Assembly: GCA_022059125.1 (NCBI GenBank)
Contig: JAEUWY010000001.1
Location: forward strand, 620,001-684,000
Direction of reading: 5' to 3'
Source: Corynespora cassiicola
Taxonomy: Eukaryota; Ascomycota; Dothideomycetes; Pleosporales; Corynesporascaceae
Length of the DNA: 64,000 bases
Shown: one piece after another, positions 22,441-33,042 of the stretch
How the letters are laid out: each line of letters starts with the position of its first letter
Numbering within the stretch: the first letter of the stretch is position 1
Notes under the pieces: generated by a model
Seen by the model: only the letters and a program-made list of their open reading frames with translations
Told to the model about the DNA's origin: nothing
The model's database searches: none
Made by a program: the position numbers and the translations under genes

Positions 22441-22960
22441 ACATCTTTATATAGGCTTTTCACGATGGTGTAAGTACCAAGGGCCCACACAAACGTTGTC
22501 CGCTCTTTAATACTGGAGCCACACCTTTTAGATGTCCTATTGTTTGTTGAATTGAGAAACGGAGGCTACCTCAACAGAGGGAAAATATATAAGAAAAAAG
22601 TCAGACACCCATGCTCGCTTCGCTATCATTCGTGTCAAAGGTTAGCTAACAGTCTTTCTCCCAACTCAAATATCTGGTACAACGAGATCTTTTTCTGGAT
22701 GAAGAGAATTGATTATAGAGCCAACAAAATATTGCTTCCAGAGAAACAAGCTAGACATCTCAGTCGGGGGGTATTTTTCATCAGTTAATCCTTAGCATGG
22801 ATAGCGCGCACGGTATTCGCAACTTTCTTGATGCTGGGCAGGACTAACCGCCTTTAATTCACACCAATGGAATTCAAATCGTCATGAGCATCGACTTTGC
22901 GATTTGATGCTAATCAGACTCACGCGCCAGGATATCATACCGTGAACTCCAGTGGCTCGT
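22441..22960. other. AT-rich DNA with further coding-like scraps
   Basis: On the minus strand near 22650-22790 a frame reads EMSSLFLWKQYFVGSIINSL before breaking; it may belong to the same decayed locus. No intact gene. The right edge borders the end of BMT2. Confidence 0.4.
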
Positions 22961-23830
22961 TCATTCTACCACAATACAAAAGTTGTTCATTGCGGGACCG
23001 TCTCTGATCTTCCTCTTCTCAAACTTGGCTCGCTTCTTCTTTCCAGTCATTCTGAAGAGGTAGTAACAGAGCTTGGATGTCTTCTTCTCGTTGGTGAGGG
23101 CAAACCCCAGGCTCTCCATGATGCGCAGGAGTAACTCTTGGTCCACGTAACGAGAATTGTCGACACATGGACGTGGAAGAACGAGGAACAGTGCAGGTAA
23201 GATTGAATCGTCATTGGCCTCTTCAATGGCCGTGTTCCGTAGAAACTGGGTGATGCGCTTTAACATCTCGCCACGTGGGGCAGCATCCGGAACATAGTTG
23301 AGCACGAGCGATAGTGAAATAATGTCGAACCGCTCATCGTCCGATTTGGGCAGCGGCCGCGCCATAAAGTCTTGTTTCTCGATACCCGCTCCCTGGCTGT
23401 TCAGGTCGATTCGAGTCATATTAATGGCTTTGGGAAATTTGGAGATTTCGTTATCTGCCGAAAGCGCACCGACCTCCAGACACCTAAAGATAGTCTGCTC
23501 TTCGGAATTGGAGGCTTTGCGCGACCTGAGTACATGTCCCTGCTGAAGCCATTCGACGAGGAGCCGGCTAGAGTCGCCGCCGCGGTCTTTCGACTGACCC
23601 TGTTTGCTGGCGGCTTGATAGACTTTCAATCCACCATTCTTCTCAATGGCCTTGGCGATGTTTTCTGCTGCGACCGAATCCCCTTTCTTTACGGCTGCTG
23701 CATGCTCTTTCTGCAATCGGTGGTGGGTGCGGATGATGGTTCTCGACTGCTGTGAACTCATGCGCTCCTTGGGCCGCGTTGTGGGGGGGCGGCCACTCGA
23801 AAGGACCTTTTGGCGCTTCTTGACGGCCAT
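22961..23830 (-). CDS. BMT2: 25S rRNA adenine-N1 methyltransferase (Bmt2 type)
   Basis: Single exon, 289 residues from the ATG at 23830 (MAVKKRQKVL). The frame is open 39 codons further, but the family starts near this methionine. It has a basic, helical N-terminus (KERMSSQQSRTIIRTHHRLQ), a SAM-binding strand and loop CLEVGALSADNEIS, the Asp-rich RIDLNSQGAGIEKQDFMA segment, the core motif DIISLSLVLNYVPD, and LFLVLPRPCVDNSRYV. The end is basic (TGKKKRAKFEKRKIRD), fitting nucleolar location and RNA contact. Bmt2 makes the conserved m1A in helix 65 of 25S rRNA. It is divergent from the ribosomal protein gene RPL25, 197 bp between start codons. Confidence 0.9.
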   Translation of the reverse strand: MAVKKRQKVLSSGRPPTTRPKERMSSQQSRTIIRTHHRLQKEHAAAVKKGDSVAAENIAKAIEKNGGLKVYQAASKQGQSKDRGGDSSRLLVEWLQQGHVLRSRKASNSEEQTIFRCLEVGALSADNEISKFPKAINMTRIDLNSQGAGIEKQDFMARPLPKSDDERFDIISLSLVLNYVPDAAPRGEMLKRITQFLRNTAIEEANDDSILPALFLVLPRPCVDNSRYVDQELLLRIMESLGFALTNEKKTSKLCYYLFRMTGKKKRAKFEKRKIRDGPAMNNFCIVVE

Positions 23831-24027
23831 TTTCCTCGGATTCGAAATCACATGGTGTGGTGGTTGAAGGGGTAGCTGTGAGGATGCCAAGAGTTGCAGA
23901 AATGCTCTTCGGGCTATTCCTGTTCCGGCTAGGCTTAGCGAACCCACAACAGAAACTCAAAACTCCCCGACATCCAACTTCCACCTCGTCGATACTAACC
24001 ACAGGACAATCCACATCCACCGTCGCC
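23831..24027. promoter_or_regulatory. Shared divergent promoter of BMT2 and RPL25
   Basis: Only 197 bp separate the two start codons, so both leaders and all core elements lie here. Both products act on the large ribosomal subunit, so joint control is plausible. No TATA box is visible, as usual for ribosomal protein genes in filamentous ascomycetes. Confidence 0.6.
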
Positions 24028-24793
24028 ATGGCCCCCAAGACCGCTACCAAAGGTACGCCACTCGAAATCCGACTCGATGGAACACGGCATCGTTGCGCTC
24101 CGGCCGATTTTGCATCTCAAGGAAATTGTCGAGCGACGCGATCCGCCTGAGCAGTCCAAACCCTCGTTTTTTTCCACGCCTCAATGCTAACGATTTGCAG
24201 GCGCAAAGCCCACCAAGGCCGGCAAGCAGGCCAACTCTGCTGCCAAGGCTGCCCTCAAGGGAGTAAGCCACCCCTCATGACCATAAAGTCGTCTCAGAAT
24301 CCCATCTCTGAGCGCTTTCTCTCTCGTATCGGGCTGTATTAACGAGAGCGAAGGTGAACTCGAACAAGGTCAAGAAGGTCAGGACGTCGACCACCTTCCA
24401 CCGCCCCAAGACTCTGGAGCTTTCGTAAGATTTTTTCCTCATCTTCAAATTCCCAAGTGACAAGTCCTTCTAACCCCGAGCAGCCGCGCTCCCAAGTACC
24501 CCCGCCGCTCGATCCCCCGCCAGCCCCGTCTCGATGCCGGCAAGGTCCTCATCCACCCTCTCAACACCGAGAGCGCCATGAAGAAGATTGAGGAGAACAA
24601 CACCCTCGTCTTCATCGTCGACACCAAGGCCAACAAGCGCCAGATCAAGTTCGCCCTCAAGAAGCAGTACGACGTCGACACGGTCAAGATCAACACCCTG
24701 ATCCGCCCCGATGGCACCAAGAAGGCCTTTGCCAGGCTGACCGCCGACGTCGACGCCCTCGACATTGCGGCCACCAAGCTCCAGATTGTCTAA
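24028..24793 (+). CDS. RPL25: 60S ribosomal protein L25 (uL23)
   Basis: Four exons: 24028-24052, 24201-24262, 24354-24424, 24484-24793; 155 residues. The first exon codes only the start MAPKTATK, typical for ribosomal protein genes with a long first intron (148 nt). The Ala/Lys-rich N-terminal extension is followed by the eukaryotic uL23 core: [77 protein letters not shown] and [13 protein letters not shown]. It binds domain III of 25S rRNA beside the exit tunnel, where it docks SRP, NAC and RAC. Acceptors were chosen by frame and by the yeast L25 alignment as remembered. Confidence 0.93.
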
Positions 24794-25343
24794 GCTATAG
24801 AAGCGGGCAATGTTGGGAGTCTTGTAGTTTATTTCACATCAATCTGCTTTCGCGCTGGTTGGGCATGACGGGACTGGGAATACGATACCTGGCACGGAAT
24901 CAAAAAGAAGCGGACATGATGCATGGCGTTCATGGGCATATAGTCTCTGGGGACTTGAATGAATATGTTTCGACATGGCGCCAGTTATGGATTGTTTTGC
25001 GTGATGCTTTAAGATGATTATTTGTTCAATTTGCAGTGAGTTTGTGATCTTGATGTAACTTGGATAAAGTGATTATAATTGCGGATGTAGCTGTGCCGTT
25101 GATTTTTTATTTTTTACATTCATGCAGAGGAGATTCACTCTGCTCCCAGGCCAAGCCGTCATCATATCCTACAGCCGTACCACATTATCTATCGTACACG
25201 GCCCATCGTACATGCGACATGCAATCCACCTTCTCTCTGCCTCACAATCCCATAGATATCCCGCCCTTCTAACCCTCCCCCATCAAATCTCCCTCCCATC
25301 CAAACGTCCACAATCTCCATCTCCTCAAAAAAATGTGACGCGC
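24794..25343. other. Intergenic between convergent RPL25 and TIM8
   Basis: No gene seen. AT-rich 3' flanks of two convergent genes with several T- and A-rich runs that may serve as polyadenylation signals. Confidence 0.5.
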
Positions 25344-25757
25344 CTACTGCCCCCTCAACCTCTCCAACTCCTTCAAGACGACGAGATTGGCGTCCAGGAA
25401 CCGATCCACGCACTGCCTCATGCAGGGCTCCTCGTACTTGTCCAACTTGCCGTTCTTGACGCCGCCGGCGGGGATGCACTTTTTGAAGCAGGTGTCGGTC
25501 AGGGAGTGGATTGCTGGTTAATGGGTGGTTAGTTTGTTGGTTGGTTGGTTAGGGGGACGGGACGGGACGGGACGGGGAGGGATAGGAAGGTGGAGGAGAC
25601 TGGGGATGAGGGAGGAAAGGGGGAGGAAAGGGGACGTACAGGACTGGATGCGCGCCTTTTGGCTTTCGTTTACGACGAATTGCTGGAGCTCTTGCTTGTC
25701 GCGGTCGGAGAGGCGGGAGAGGTCTACGTTTTGGAGGGCCGAGGGGTTGAAGTCCAT
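25344..25757 (-). CDS. TIM8: Mitochondrial intermembrane-space chaperone Tim8
   Basis: Two exons: 25757-25640 and 25513-25344; 95 residues. The splice restores ARIQSSIHSLTDTCFKKC. Twin CX3C motifs CFKKC and CMRQC form the two disulfides of small TIM proteins. The preceding helix QELQQFVVNESQKARIQ and the following CVDRFLDANLVVLKELE complete the helical hairpin. With Tim13 it forms the hexamer that escorts hydrophobic precursors such as Tim23 across the intermembrane space; import depends on Mia40. The start MDFNPSALQNVD fits fungal Tim8. The minus-strand frame is open well upstream (to 25970) but the family begins here. Confidence 0.92.
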
Positions 25758-26304
25758 TGTTGCGGGTTGTGGACTGCTATACACGGGAGATGGATTCGGG
25801 TTTGTATTGCGGGCGGGTTTGGGGGGCGCGGTGGAGTGCGATGGGTGGGATGGGATGGCGGTGCTGGGTGCTTGACGTCGAGAATTTCTTGAGGCGCGTC
25901 GGGGGTTGCGGCGGGAAGCGCCGAGGCGGTGGGGGTTAGTCAGCGGGTAGGGGAGGAGCTGGACGTGCACACATCTTCCCAGCTGAACACAGCACGGTGG
26001 ATCGTATCAAGAATTGATTTGGAAATGTATGTAGTCTTATATCGGACATGCAATCGATCATTACCCGCAAAACGACAGTACTGAACTCCCCCCATCAAAT
26101 GCTGACAAGAACGCTCATATGCATTCGCAAATTCCCGATTCATAAGCCATCCTTTGACCCATATCGACAGAAAAGAAGGAAAAGAACACGGGCCTATCTA
26201 CACAAACGCACACTTTTATATTGGTACTCGTCACATGGTGATTATCGAACATATTGCATCGTCGTTGGATCGTGAGGCCAAGCCAAGCCGTTGGAAGAAC
26301 AACA
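25758..26304. other. Intergenic, no gene recognised
   Basis: TIM8 promoter region (G-rich on the plus strand, 25760-25960), then AT-rich 3' flank of the transporter gene. Confidence 0.5.
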
Positions 26305-28483
26305 TCAAGCTCCCAGGTACTCCTTTGGAATGCAAGCAAAGACGGTGCTGACCAGGGCCATGATGGTGCTCACCACGATCAACACCCAGTTCATCGTCTT
26401 CTCTGTCTTTCCAATGTCCTTGCCGAAGAGCTTCAGGTGGAAGGCCAGGGGCAGAATGATGCAGATGGAGAAGCAGGCCACGCTTCCGAGCAGCGTCATG
26501 ATGCGGTCGAAAGACGGGAAGATGATGGCGATGAATACAAAGGCGATGATGGTGATGATGCGCAGCACCACCTTGAAGATTCCGCGAGAGAGCCCCGACA
26601 TGCCGTTGAGCGAGGAGGACGCGGCCAGGGAGCGGTTGTCAAGGCCGAACAGGACTTCAAGCGTGGAGATGATGGGGCGCGCATTCAACGGGATCTTGGT
26701 CAGTGGGATGATGGCAATGCAAATGGCGATGAAGACGGAGACTCCCTTGGGGTATCCGTCGGTAAGGAATATGTTGCTCGTAATCTCGTCGCGCACACCG
26801 TCTCCAAACATGAGAATACCGGCGCAGGCCATGCCCAGGTCGATGATGTAGGTGAAGATGTAGGTGATGTCGACACCCCTGCGGTACTTGTAGGGGTGAC
26901 GCATGTCGCGGTAGATGTTGGGGAACACGGAGTGGCCGCCCCAGGGAGACATGAGAAGACCAAAGGCCAACGGCAAAGTGAGCCAGTTGGCAGGGAACAG
27001 GTATTGGGTCATGGGCTCACGCAGCGAGCCGGGCGCATCGGGCTTAATAAATCCATCCACCCAGACTGCAATCGTGACTGCGAATGGATGTTAGCCAAGA
27101 TTCCTAAAAGAGGGAAGAAAAAAAAAAGGTATACTCACTCCCAAAGCAAGACATGACGCCCAGAATTGAAGTAAAGGAAAGCAAGCGCAGCGGCAGGAAC
27201 GCAAGGGGTATCAAGACGAAGCCACAAACAATCTTCCAAAAGAAAACGTTCCAACCAGGGATGAGGGCATCCATGCTGTCGGCAAAGAGGACGACAAGGG
27301 CAACGCAGGCTGCGAGCAGCTCGAGCGAGAAGAGGATGCTGACTGCAATGCGGGCCTTGTTGCCAAACGAGACGTAGGCGAGATCGGCAAAGGTGATGAG
27401 CGAGCTATCCACATCCAAGCACTTTGCCAGCAGCTTGGCCGTGTACGAGGTGCATACGGCGGAGAAGGCCAGGAAGACCATGCCGACCAGCCAGCCCGAG
27501 TACTTGAAGGCCAAAGGCAGGGTCAGCAGGCCAACACCGACCAGCACGTTGACTGAGTTGAAGATGGTCTGGGGGAGGGTAGACTGGCCCACGACGACGT
27601 TGATGATGTGGCCGTCCTCCTCGACTTGCTTGACCAGCAGCGGCTCGCGCTCCTGCTCGGGCTCGACGACGCCCTTGAGCTGCTGCTCGGTGAAGAGGCG
27701 GCCTGCATGGCGCATCGACGACTCGTTTGCGCGCGCGGCGAGCGAGCCGTACGAGGTGCCGTAGCTGCCGCCAAAGGGCGACGACAGCGACGGTTCGATG
27801 GAGAAGATGCTCTCGTCGCGCTGGGTGCGGCGGTCGCTCAGGCGGCGCTCCACGGCACTGGGCAGGAGGTGCGAATGCTCGGTGGGCTGCTGCTCGGCCT
27901 GGCCGTCGTCGTCGACAATGGCGTCGTCGGACGGGCGGCGGCCCTCGCTCTCGAAGGCCTGGCGCAGCATGGAGCGGTGGTCATTGGGGGACAGGCCGGT
28001 GCGCGGGAAGTCGCCGGAGCCGTTGCCATCGTACTCGCGCTCGTCGTCGGGCTCGACGCGGAAGCTGGGGCGGACGGGGGTGATCTCGAAGAAGCCGGCG
28101 GCGCGCTGCCACGAGCGGGCAAAGTTGTTGATGCTGTTGACGCCGCCAGCATCGCCAATGGCCTGGATGCGCATGGACATGGAGGACCTGCACGGGGGTT
28201 TTGGTCAGCCATTGCCTGTCTATTCGTTGTTGTGGTTGGGCCCCGCCCTCGGATAGGCGCAGAGATATGGATAGTAATCACAAACAGAGAAGAGAACGCA
28301 CCTCCGCCGCCTCAGGTCGCCGTGTCGCGAGGGCGACGCATCGTAGGCTCCGGCGCCGCTCTGGCCGCTGGGCCGCCGCTCCAGCTCATCCCAGCGCACG
28401 CGGCTTCCCGTCGAGTCGACCGAGCCTCTGTGGGCGCCGTCGTACTCGTCCCACGTCGACGGCTGCTTGCCTCTGATGTCCAT
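26305..28483 (-). CDS. Vacuolar amino acid transporter, AVT1-type (AAAP family)
   Basis: Three exons: 28483-28302, 28187-27139, 27077-26305; 667 residues. A hydrophilic N-terminal region of about 285 residues (Arg-, Ser- and Asp-rich, probably cytosolic and phosphorylated) precedes the membrane part. The transporter starts at QSTLPQTIFNSVNVLVGVGLLTLPLAF, the hallmark first helix of the AAAP/Avt family, and about eleven helices follow (SLELLAACVALVVLFADSMD, WLTLPLAFGLLMSPWGGHSVFPNIYRDM, VFIAICIAIIPLTKIPLNARP). The long tail-first layout and the GGHSVFPNIYRDM motif fit Avt1, which loads neutral and other amino acids into the vacuole using the proton gradient. Divergent from eRF1 with a 922-bp spacer. 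Substrate inferred from family. Confidence 0.86.
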
Positions 28484-29405
28484 GGCGAGGGGGGTGGGCT
28501 GGGTTCGCACGCGTCACTCGCAGTCACACGGGGCAGGGAGAAGGAGAGGAAGAGGAGAAGGAGAGGAAGAGGAGAAGGAGAGGAAGAGGAGAAGGAGAAG
28601 AAGAAGAAGAGAGAAAAGGAGGCAACGGTTGGGAACTGGTGGAGAAGATATCAATCAAATTCTCGCCTTCTGGCGTCTGGGGCGGGCACTATTTGGATAG
28701 CGGACGGGAGACTATCGTCGGGAGCAGGGACTGCAACGGGGAGAGTTCGGGACAAAGCACTGTCCAGGCCCCAATGTTGAGGTGGATGTGGGGAGAAAGT
28801 GTAGGAATCCTGTTTGGCGACGGATGGGGGATGGCACGATAGCGATATGGAAGCCCTGGCCGGCGCGGCGGGCGGCGACATCACGAGGAGAGTCCCCGCA
28901 GGCAGGTTGAGATCAGGGAGGCGTGCGGCGAAATCGGGAGAAGCTGGCCAGGGAGCAGGCCGCCGCCGTCGTGAGGGATGCAGCGCGGGAGGCGGCTGTG
29001 AATGGCCGCCCAAGCGACGAGACGGGGGCGGGCCAGGAGACCAGGGCCCAGGGGACCAGGGCAGGCCAGCCAGGCGAGCCAGGCAGCGTCACCGCCCCAA
29101 CACGCAGAGGCGGCGGCCCAAATTGCTGTCGTGGTGCGCGTGTGCTGGGTGTTTGTGCGTGCCTGCGTGCCTGCGTGTGTGTGCCCGAGTGCGTGCCTGT
29201 GTGAGCCTCCTCTGCGGCCCTCGTCGCCCTCCCTCTCTTCTCCCCCACCCGCCCGTATAGCTGCCAGCCCTTCGCGCCCCTCCCCGCGCCGCCTGCCGGC
29301 CTCCCTCCTGCCTTGGTGTGCCCCTCCGAAAATTCTCACCCCGCAGACGGCCGCTCCTCCTCCTCCTCCCCCATCACCACCACCAGCGCTGCTGCCGTCG
29401 CCGCC
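28484..29405. other. Divergent AVT1-like/eRF1 intergenic with purine tract
   Basis: Holds both promoters. Notable are the purine-only repeat at 28539-28618, and a GC-rich stretch 28860-29300 with G/C-skewed runs that is presumably the eRF1 leader. No separate gene is supported. Confidence 0.5.
28539..28618. repeat. 17-bp polypurine tandem repeat
   Basis: Three exact copies of AGAAGGAGAGGAAGAGG (28539-28589) followed by a degenerate purine run to about 28618. All purine on the plus strand. It lies upstream of AVT1 and could adopt triplex (H-DNA) structure or act as a nucleosome-poor promoter element. Confidence 0.8.
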
Positions 29406-30923
29406 ATGTCGTCCAACCAGCCCAACCCCAACGATGCCGAGAAGAACATCGAGATCTGGAAGGTCAAGAAGCTCATCAAGCGCCTTGAGGCCGCCCGCGG
29501 CAACGGCACAAGCATGATCTCGCTCATCATCCGTACGTCCAGTCCACCACCACCACCACCACCTCCTCCTCCTCCTCCTCCTCCTCCTCCTCCACCCTGG
29601 CCTCGAGCCGGCCTCAAGCTGGCCGTCCGACGCTGCCTGCGAAGGCACTTGCGAAAATGTAGCTGACACCTCCGCCCACAGCCCCCAAGGACCAGGTCTC
29701 GCGCGCCGCGAAGATGTTGGCTGAAGAGTTCGGCACCGCCTCCAACATCAAGTCTCGCGTCAACCGTCTGTCCGTCCTGTCGGCCATTACGTCGACCCAG
29801 CAGCGTCTCAAGCTGTACTCCAAGGTCCCGCCCAACGGCCTCGTCATCTACTGCGGTGAAATCATCACCGCCGAGGGCAAGGAGCGCAAGATCAACATCG
29901 ACTTCGAGCCCTTCAAGCCAATCAACACGTCGCTGTACCTGTGCGACAACAAGTTCCACACCGAGGCCCTGAGCGAGCTGCTCGAGTCGGACCAGAAGTT
30001 TGGCTTCATCATCATGGACGGAAACGGCGCCCTCTTTGGCACCCTCTCGGGTAACACGCGCGATGTCGTCCACAAGTAAGTCACGTGACGCGTACATCCC
30101 AAAGCACAATCAACCTGACCTCGTCCCCCTCAGATTCTCCGTCGATTTGCCCAAGAAGCACGGTCGTGGTGGTCAGTCCGCCCTGCGTTTCGCCCGTCTG
30201 CGTGAGGAGAAGCGTCACAACTACGTCCGCAAGGTCGCCGAATTGGCCGTGCAAAACTTCATCACAAACGACAAGGTCAACGTGGCTGGCCTCATTCTCG
30301 CCGGTAGCGCCGACTTCAAGAACGACCTCAACCAGTCCGACATGTTCGACCAGCGCCTGCAGTCCAAGGTCATCAAGGTCGTCGACGTGTCGTACGGAGG
30401 CGAGAACGGCTTCAACCAGGCCATCGAGTTGGCTGCCGAGACGCTCAGCAACGTCAAGTTCATCCAGGAGAAGAAGCTCATCAACAAGTACTTTGACGAA
30501 ATCTCCCAGGACTCGGGCAAGGTCTGCTACGGTGTCGACGACACCCTCAAGGCCCTGGAGCTCGGTGCCGCCGAGACGCTCATCGTGTACGAGAACCTGG
30601 AGATTGCCCGCTTCACCCTCAAGAGCTCCGAGGGCTCCGAGGTCATTCTCCACCTGAACAAGACGCAGGAGGCCGACCGCACCCAGTTCATGGACAAGAC
30701 GACGGGCCAGGAGATGGAGATTGTCGAGCAGATGCCCTTCCTCGAGTGGCTGGCCGAGCGCTACCGCGACTTTGGTGCCACGCTCGAGTTTGTCTCGGAC
30801 CGCTCCTCCGAGGGCAACCAGTTCGTCAAGGGTTTCGGTGGCATCGGCGCCATCCTCCGCTACAAGGTCAACTTTGAGCAGCTTGCCGATTATGACGACG
30901 AAGACGAGTTCTACGATGATTGA
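29406..30923 (+). CDS. SUP45: Eukaryotic translation release factor 1 (eRF1)
   Basis: Three exons: 29406-29532, 29682-30075, 30134-30923; 436 residues, matching yeast Sup45 in length. Domain 1 carries the stop-codon recognition motifs NIKS (residues about 64-67) and YLCDNKF (YxCxxxF). Domain 2 has the GGQ tripeptide in [13 protein letters not shown] at residues 186-188, which triggers peptidyl-tRNA hydrolysis. Domain 3, which binds eRF3, ends with the acidic tail [10 protein letters not shown]. It recognises all three stop codons in the ribosomal A site. Intron 1 contains a C-rich trinucleotide repeat (29543-29592). Strong codon bias fits high expression. Confidence 0.96.
29543..29592. repeat. 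Trinucleotide repeat in eRF1 intron 1
   Basis: (CAC/CCA)n then (CTC/TCC)n, entirely pyrimidine-rich on the plus strand in its second half, within the first intron of eRF1. Likely length-variable between strains. Confidence 0.75.
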
Positions 30924-31791
30924 CGGTTGTGCGCCCTCGCTGGCTGCGAGGCAGAGGTCCCACTCCACGCGTCGAGTGAAGGAACTTGCCCTGCCCGCGC
31001 CGTCACCCTTGACGCGTCCCGGAACGGAGTAGTCGAGACGACGCCTCGCCTCTCCAGGTTGTAAGTGCAAGATAGGAGTGCGGACGAAGGGTTTGCAAGG
31101 TCAGTCCGAAGATATACAAGTGCTTCCTTCTGTACGCTCCCTCTAACTCTGCCCAGACGATGGAAGCCCCATTCTTATCCAGCCCACTCTCGCTTCAAAT
31201 GGAGAGGCGGCGGGCTACGCGAGTCGTAGTAGCCTGCTCGACACCGGTTTGAGGATTGATGCCCGTCATGGTTGGTCAATCAGATGGCATCGCTAGGAAT
31301 GGTAACCGCCAATCATCTGCTTTGCGAATGCTTCGTATGGCAATCCTGAGGAGAAGGAGGGGATGCAGAATGTTGCCGTACTGTCAGCTAGTCGCTCGTT
31401 CCCAATCAGCTGCAATAAAATTGTTTCCATCTAGAATTGCCGGGACTCTGCGTGTTTTTGCCATCGACTTGCTAAGGCTTGGCATGCCTGCTTGTAGTGC
31501 GAGGGCAGCGTGAGGCGGTGAAACAGAAATTCCTTTTGCCAATGTCTCACTGCCATGCCAAAGGCCAAGTTACAATGACATGCAGCTCCCCATTGAGGCT
31601 AGACATTCCGATGTTTTATGTCAAGTTGCACGCCCTTTGGTTCCGCCCTGCCCAATACAAGCTCCCCGAAGCCGATGCCGCAGCCCGCCCCTAGCTTAGG
31701 TTCCCGATTTCCGATTCCGAACCTCGAAACTTTTTAAACTTGCAACGCGCGCATTGAATCTCACCCCTCTTCCCCACGACAAAAACACAAG
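30924..31791. other. Intergenic, no gene recognised
   Basis: 3' flank of eRF1 and promoter of prephenate dehydratase. The words CCTAGCTTAGG and TTCCGATTTCCGATTCC occur shortly before the ATG at 31792. Short frames only. Confidence 0.5.
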
Positions 31792-33042
31792 ATGGCAGAC
31801 TCGACGAGCGATGGAAAGCTCGTGGTGGCATATCTAGGGCCGCAGGCCAGTTATACGCATCAGGTGAGCTGCGGGTTTCTTTTCGCGGTGTGAACGAAAG
31901 AGCTGGGATACGGAGGGCGGGGCACGTGGATTTGCGTTCCGAGGGCATGTCATCATCGTCTTGATGCTCAACATCAACTTTCTTTGTGGCATCCGCCCTT
32001 TAGCAATCAAGGCACGCTTGCAGCCCCATTCCTTTCACACTCCCTCCCCCCCTTTGTCCACCCCTCCCACCCCTTCAATGCCATCCTAACGCCCATCCCC
32101 CCCTCAAAAAAGGCCGCCCTAAACTACTTCCCGCCCTCGTCGACGCCCGCCCAGCTGCGCCCCGAGCCCACCATCGAAGACGTCTTCGCCGCCGTGCACC
32201 GCGGCACCGCCACCCGCGGCGTAGTCCCCTTCGAGAACTCGACAAACGGCAGCGTCGTCTTCACGCTGGACCTGCTGGCCGACCTGCGCGGCCGGCACCC
32301 GGACATTTTGGTCGAGGGGGAGACATATGTGCGGGTGCGGCACTGTCTCTTGGGGCACCACCCTCCTACCGCTGCCGCCGCGGGTCCAAAGGAGCCAGAG
32401 GTGGATTATTCGCGCATCAGGACGCTGTACAGCCACCCGCAGGCGTGGGGCCAGTGCAACGAGTTCCTGAACGCGCACCTCAAGCATGCCGAGAGGCAGG
32501 ACGTGTCGAGCACGTCGCGCGCGGCCGAGATTGTGGGGCGGGACCGCAGCGGCGCGGTGGCGGCGATTAGCAGCGGCATCGCGGCCGAGGTGTACGGGGC
32601 TGAAGTGCTGGTCGAGGGCATTGAGAGCAGGGGGGATAATGAGACGAGGTTCTTTGTCATCAGGAAGGGGGGCACGGGTGCGGGTGCGGGTGCGGGTGCG
32701 GACGGCGAGGAAAAAGACGACGACGGTGACGGAGGGGATGCCCTCGATACGCACAAGTCGCTCGTCACCTTCACCGTCGACCACGATGATCCGGGCGCCT
32801 TGGCACAGTCGCTGTCCGTCTTCTCGCGGTTTGGCCTCAACTTGACGAGTATCAACACCAGGCCCAGCGGGGTGGAGAAGTGGAATTATGTGTTTTTCGT
32901 CGAGGTCAAGGGGAGGAGGAAGAGGGTCAGAGGCGGTCATGACCAAGATGGTGGCAAGGTGAATGGTGCGTTGAAGGCGTTGTCGGGCGTTTGTAGGGAG
33001 TGGAGATTCTTGGGGAGCTGGGAGATTAGGGCTGGGGCGTGA
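31792..33042 (+). CDS. PHA2: Prephenate dehydratase
   Basis: Two exons: 31792-31863 and 32113-33042; 333 residues. Catalyses prephenate to phenylpyruvate, the last committed step to phenylalanine. Exon 1 gives the family start VAYLGPQASYTHQ; exon 2 continues AALNYF and then GVVPFENSTNGSV, YSHPQAWGQC, and the catalytic Thr in NETRFFVI. The regulatory ACT domain follows (LVTFTVDHDDPGALAQSL, FGLNLTSINTRPS). Two oddities: a low-complexity Gly/Ala tandem (GTGAGAGAGADG) joins the catalytic and ACT domains, and the usual ESRP allosteric motif reads NTRP, so phenylalanine feedback may differ. The 249-nt intron is long for this locus. Acceptor chosen at AAAAAAG because it preserves phase and the family sequence. 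Confidence 0.9.

Noticed and set aside
24053..24200. Possible snoRNA in the long first intron of RPL25
   Set aside because: Introns of ribosomal protein genes often host snoRNAs, but no convincing C/D or H/ACA boxes were found by eye.
27608..28780. 390-codon plus-strand open frame
   Set aside because: Antisense to the first part of the AVT1-type gene and then through the purine repeat; low-complexity Arg/Glu/Ala content.
28881..29669. 262-codon minus-strand frame with Gly and Trp runs
   Set aside because: Produced by the trinucleotide repeat in eRF1 intron 1 and GC-rich leader; not a protein.
30081..31070. 329-codon minus-strand open frame
   Set aside because: Antisense to eRF1; Val/Leu/Asp-rich shadow of biased codons.
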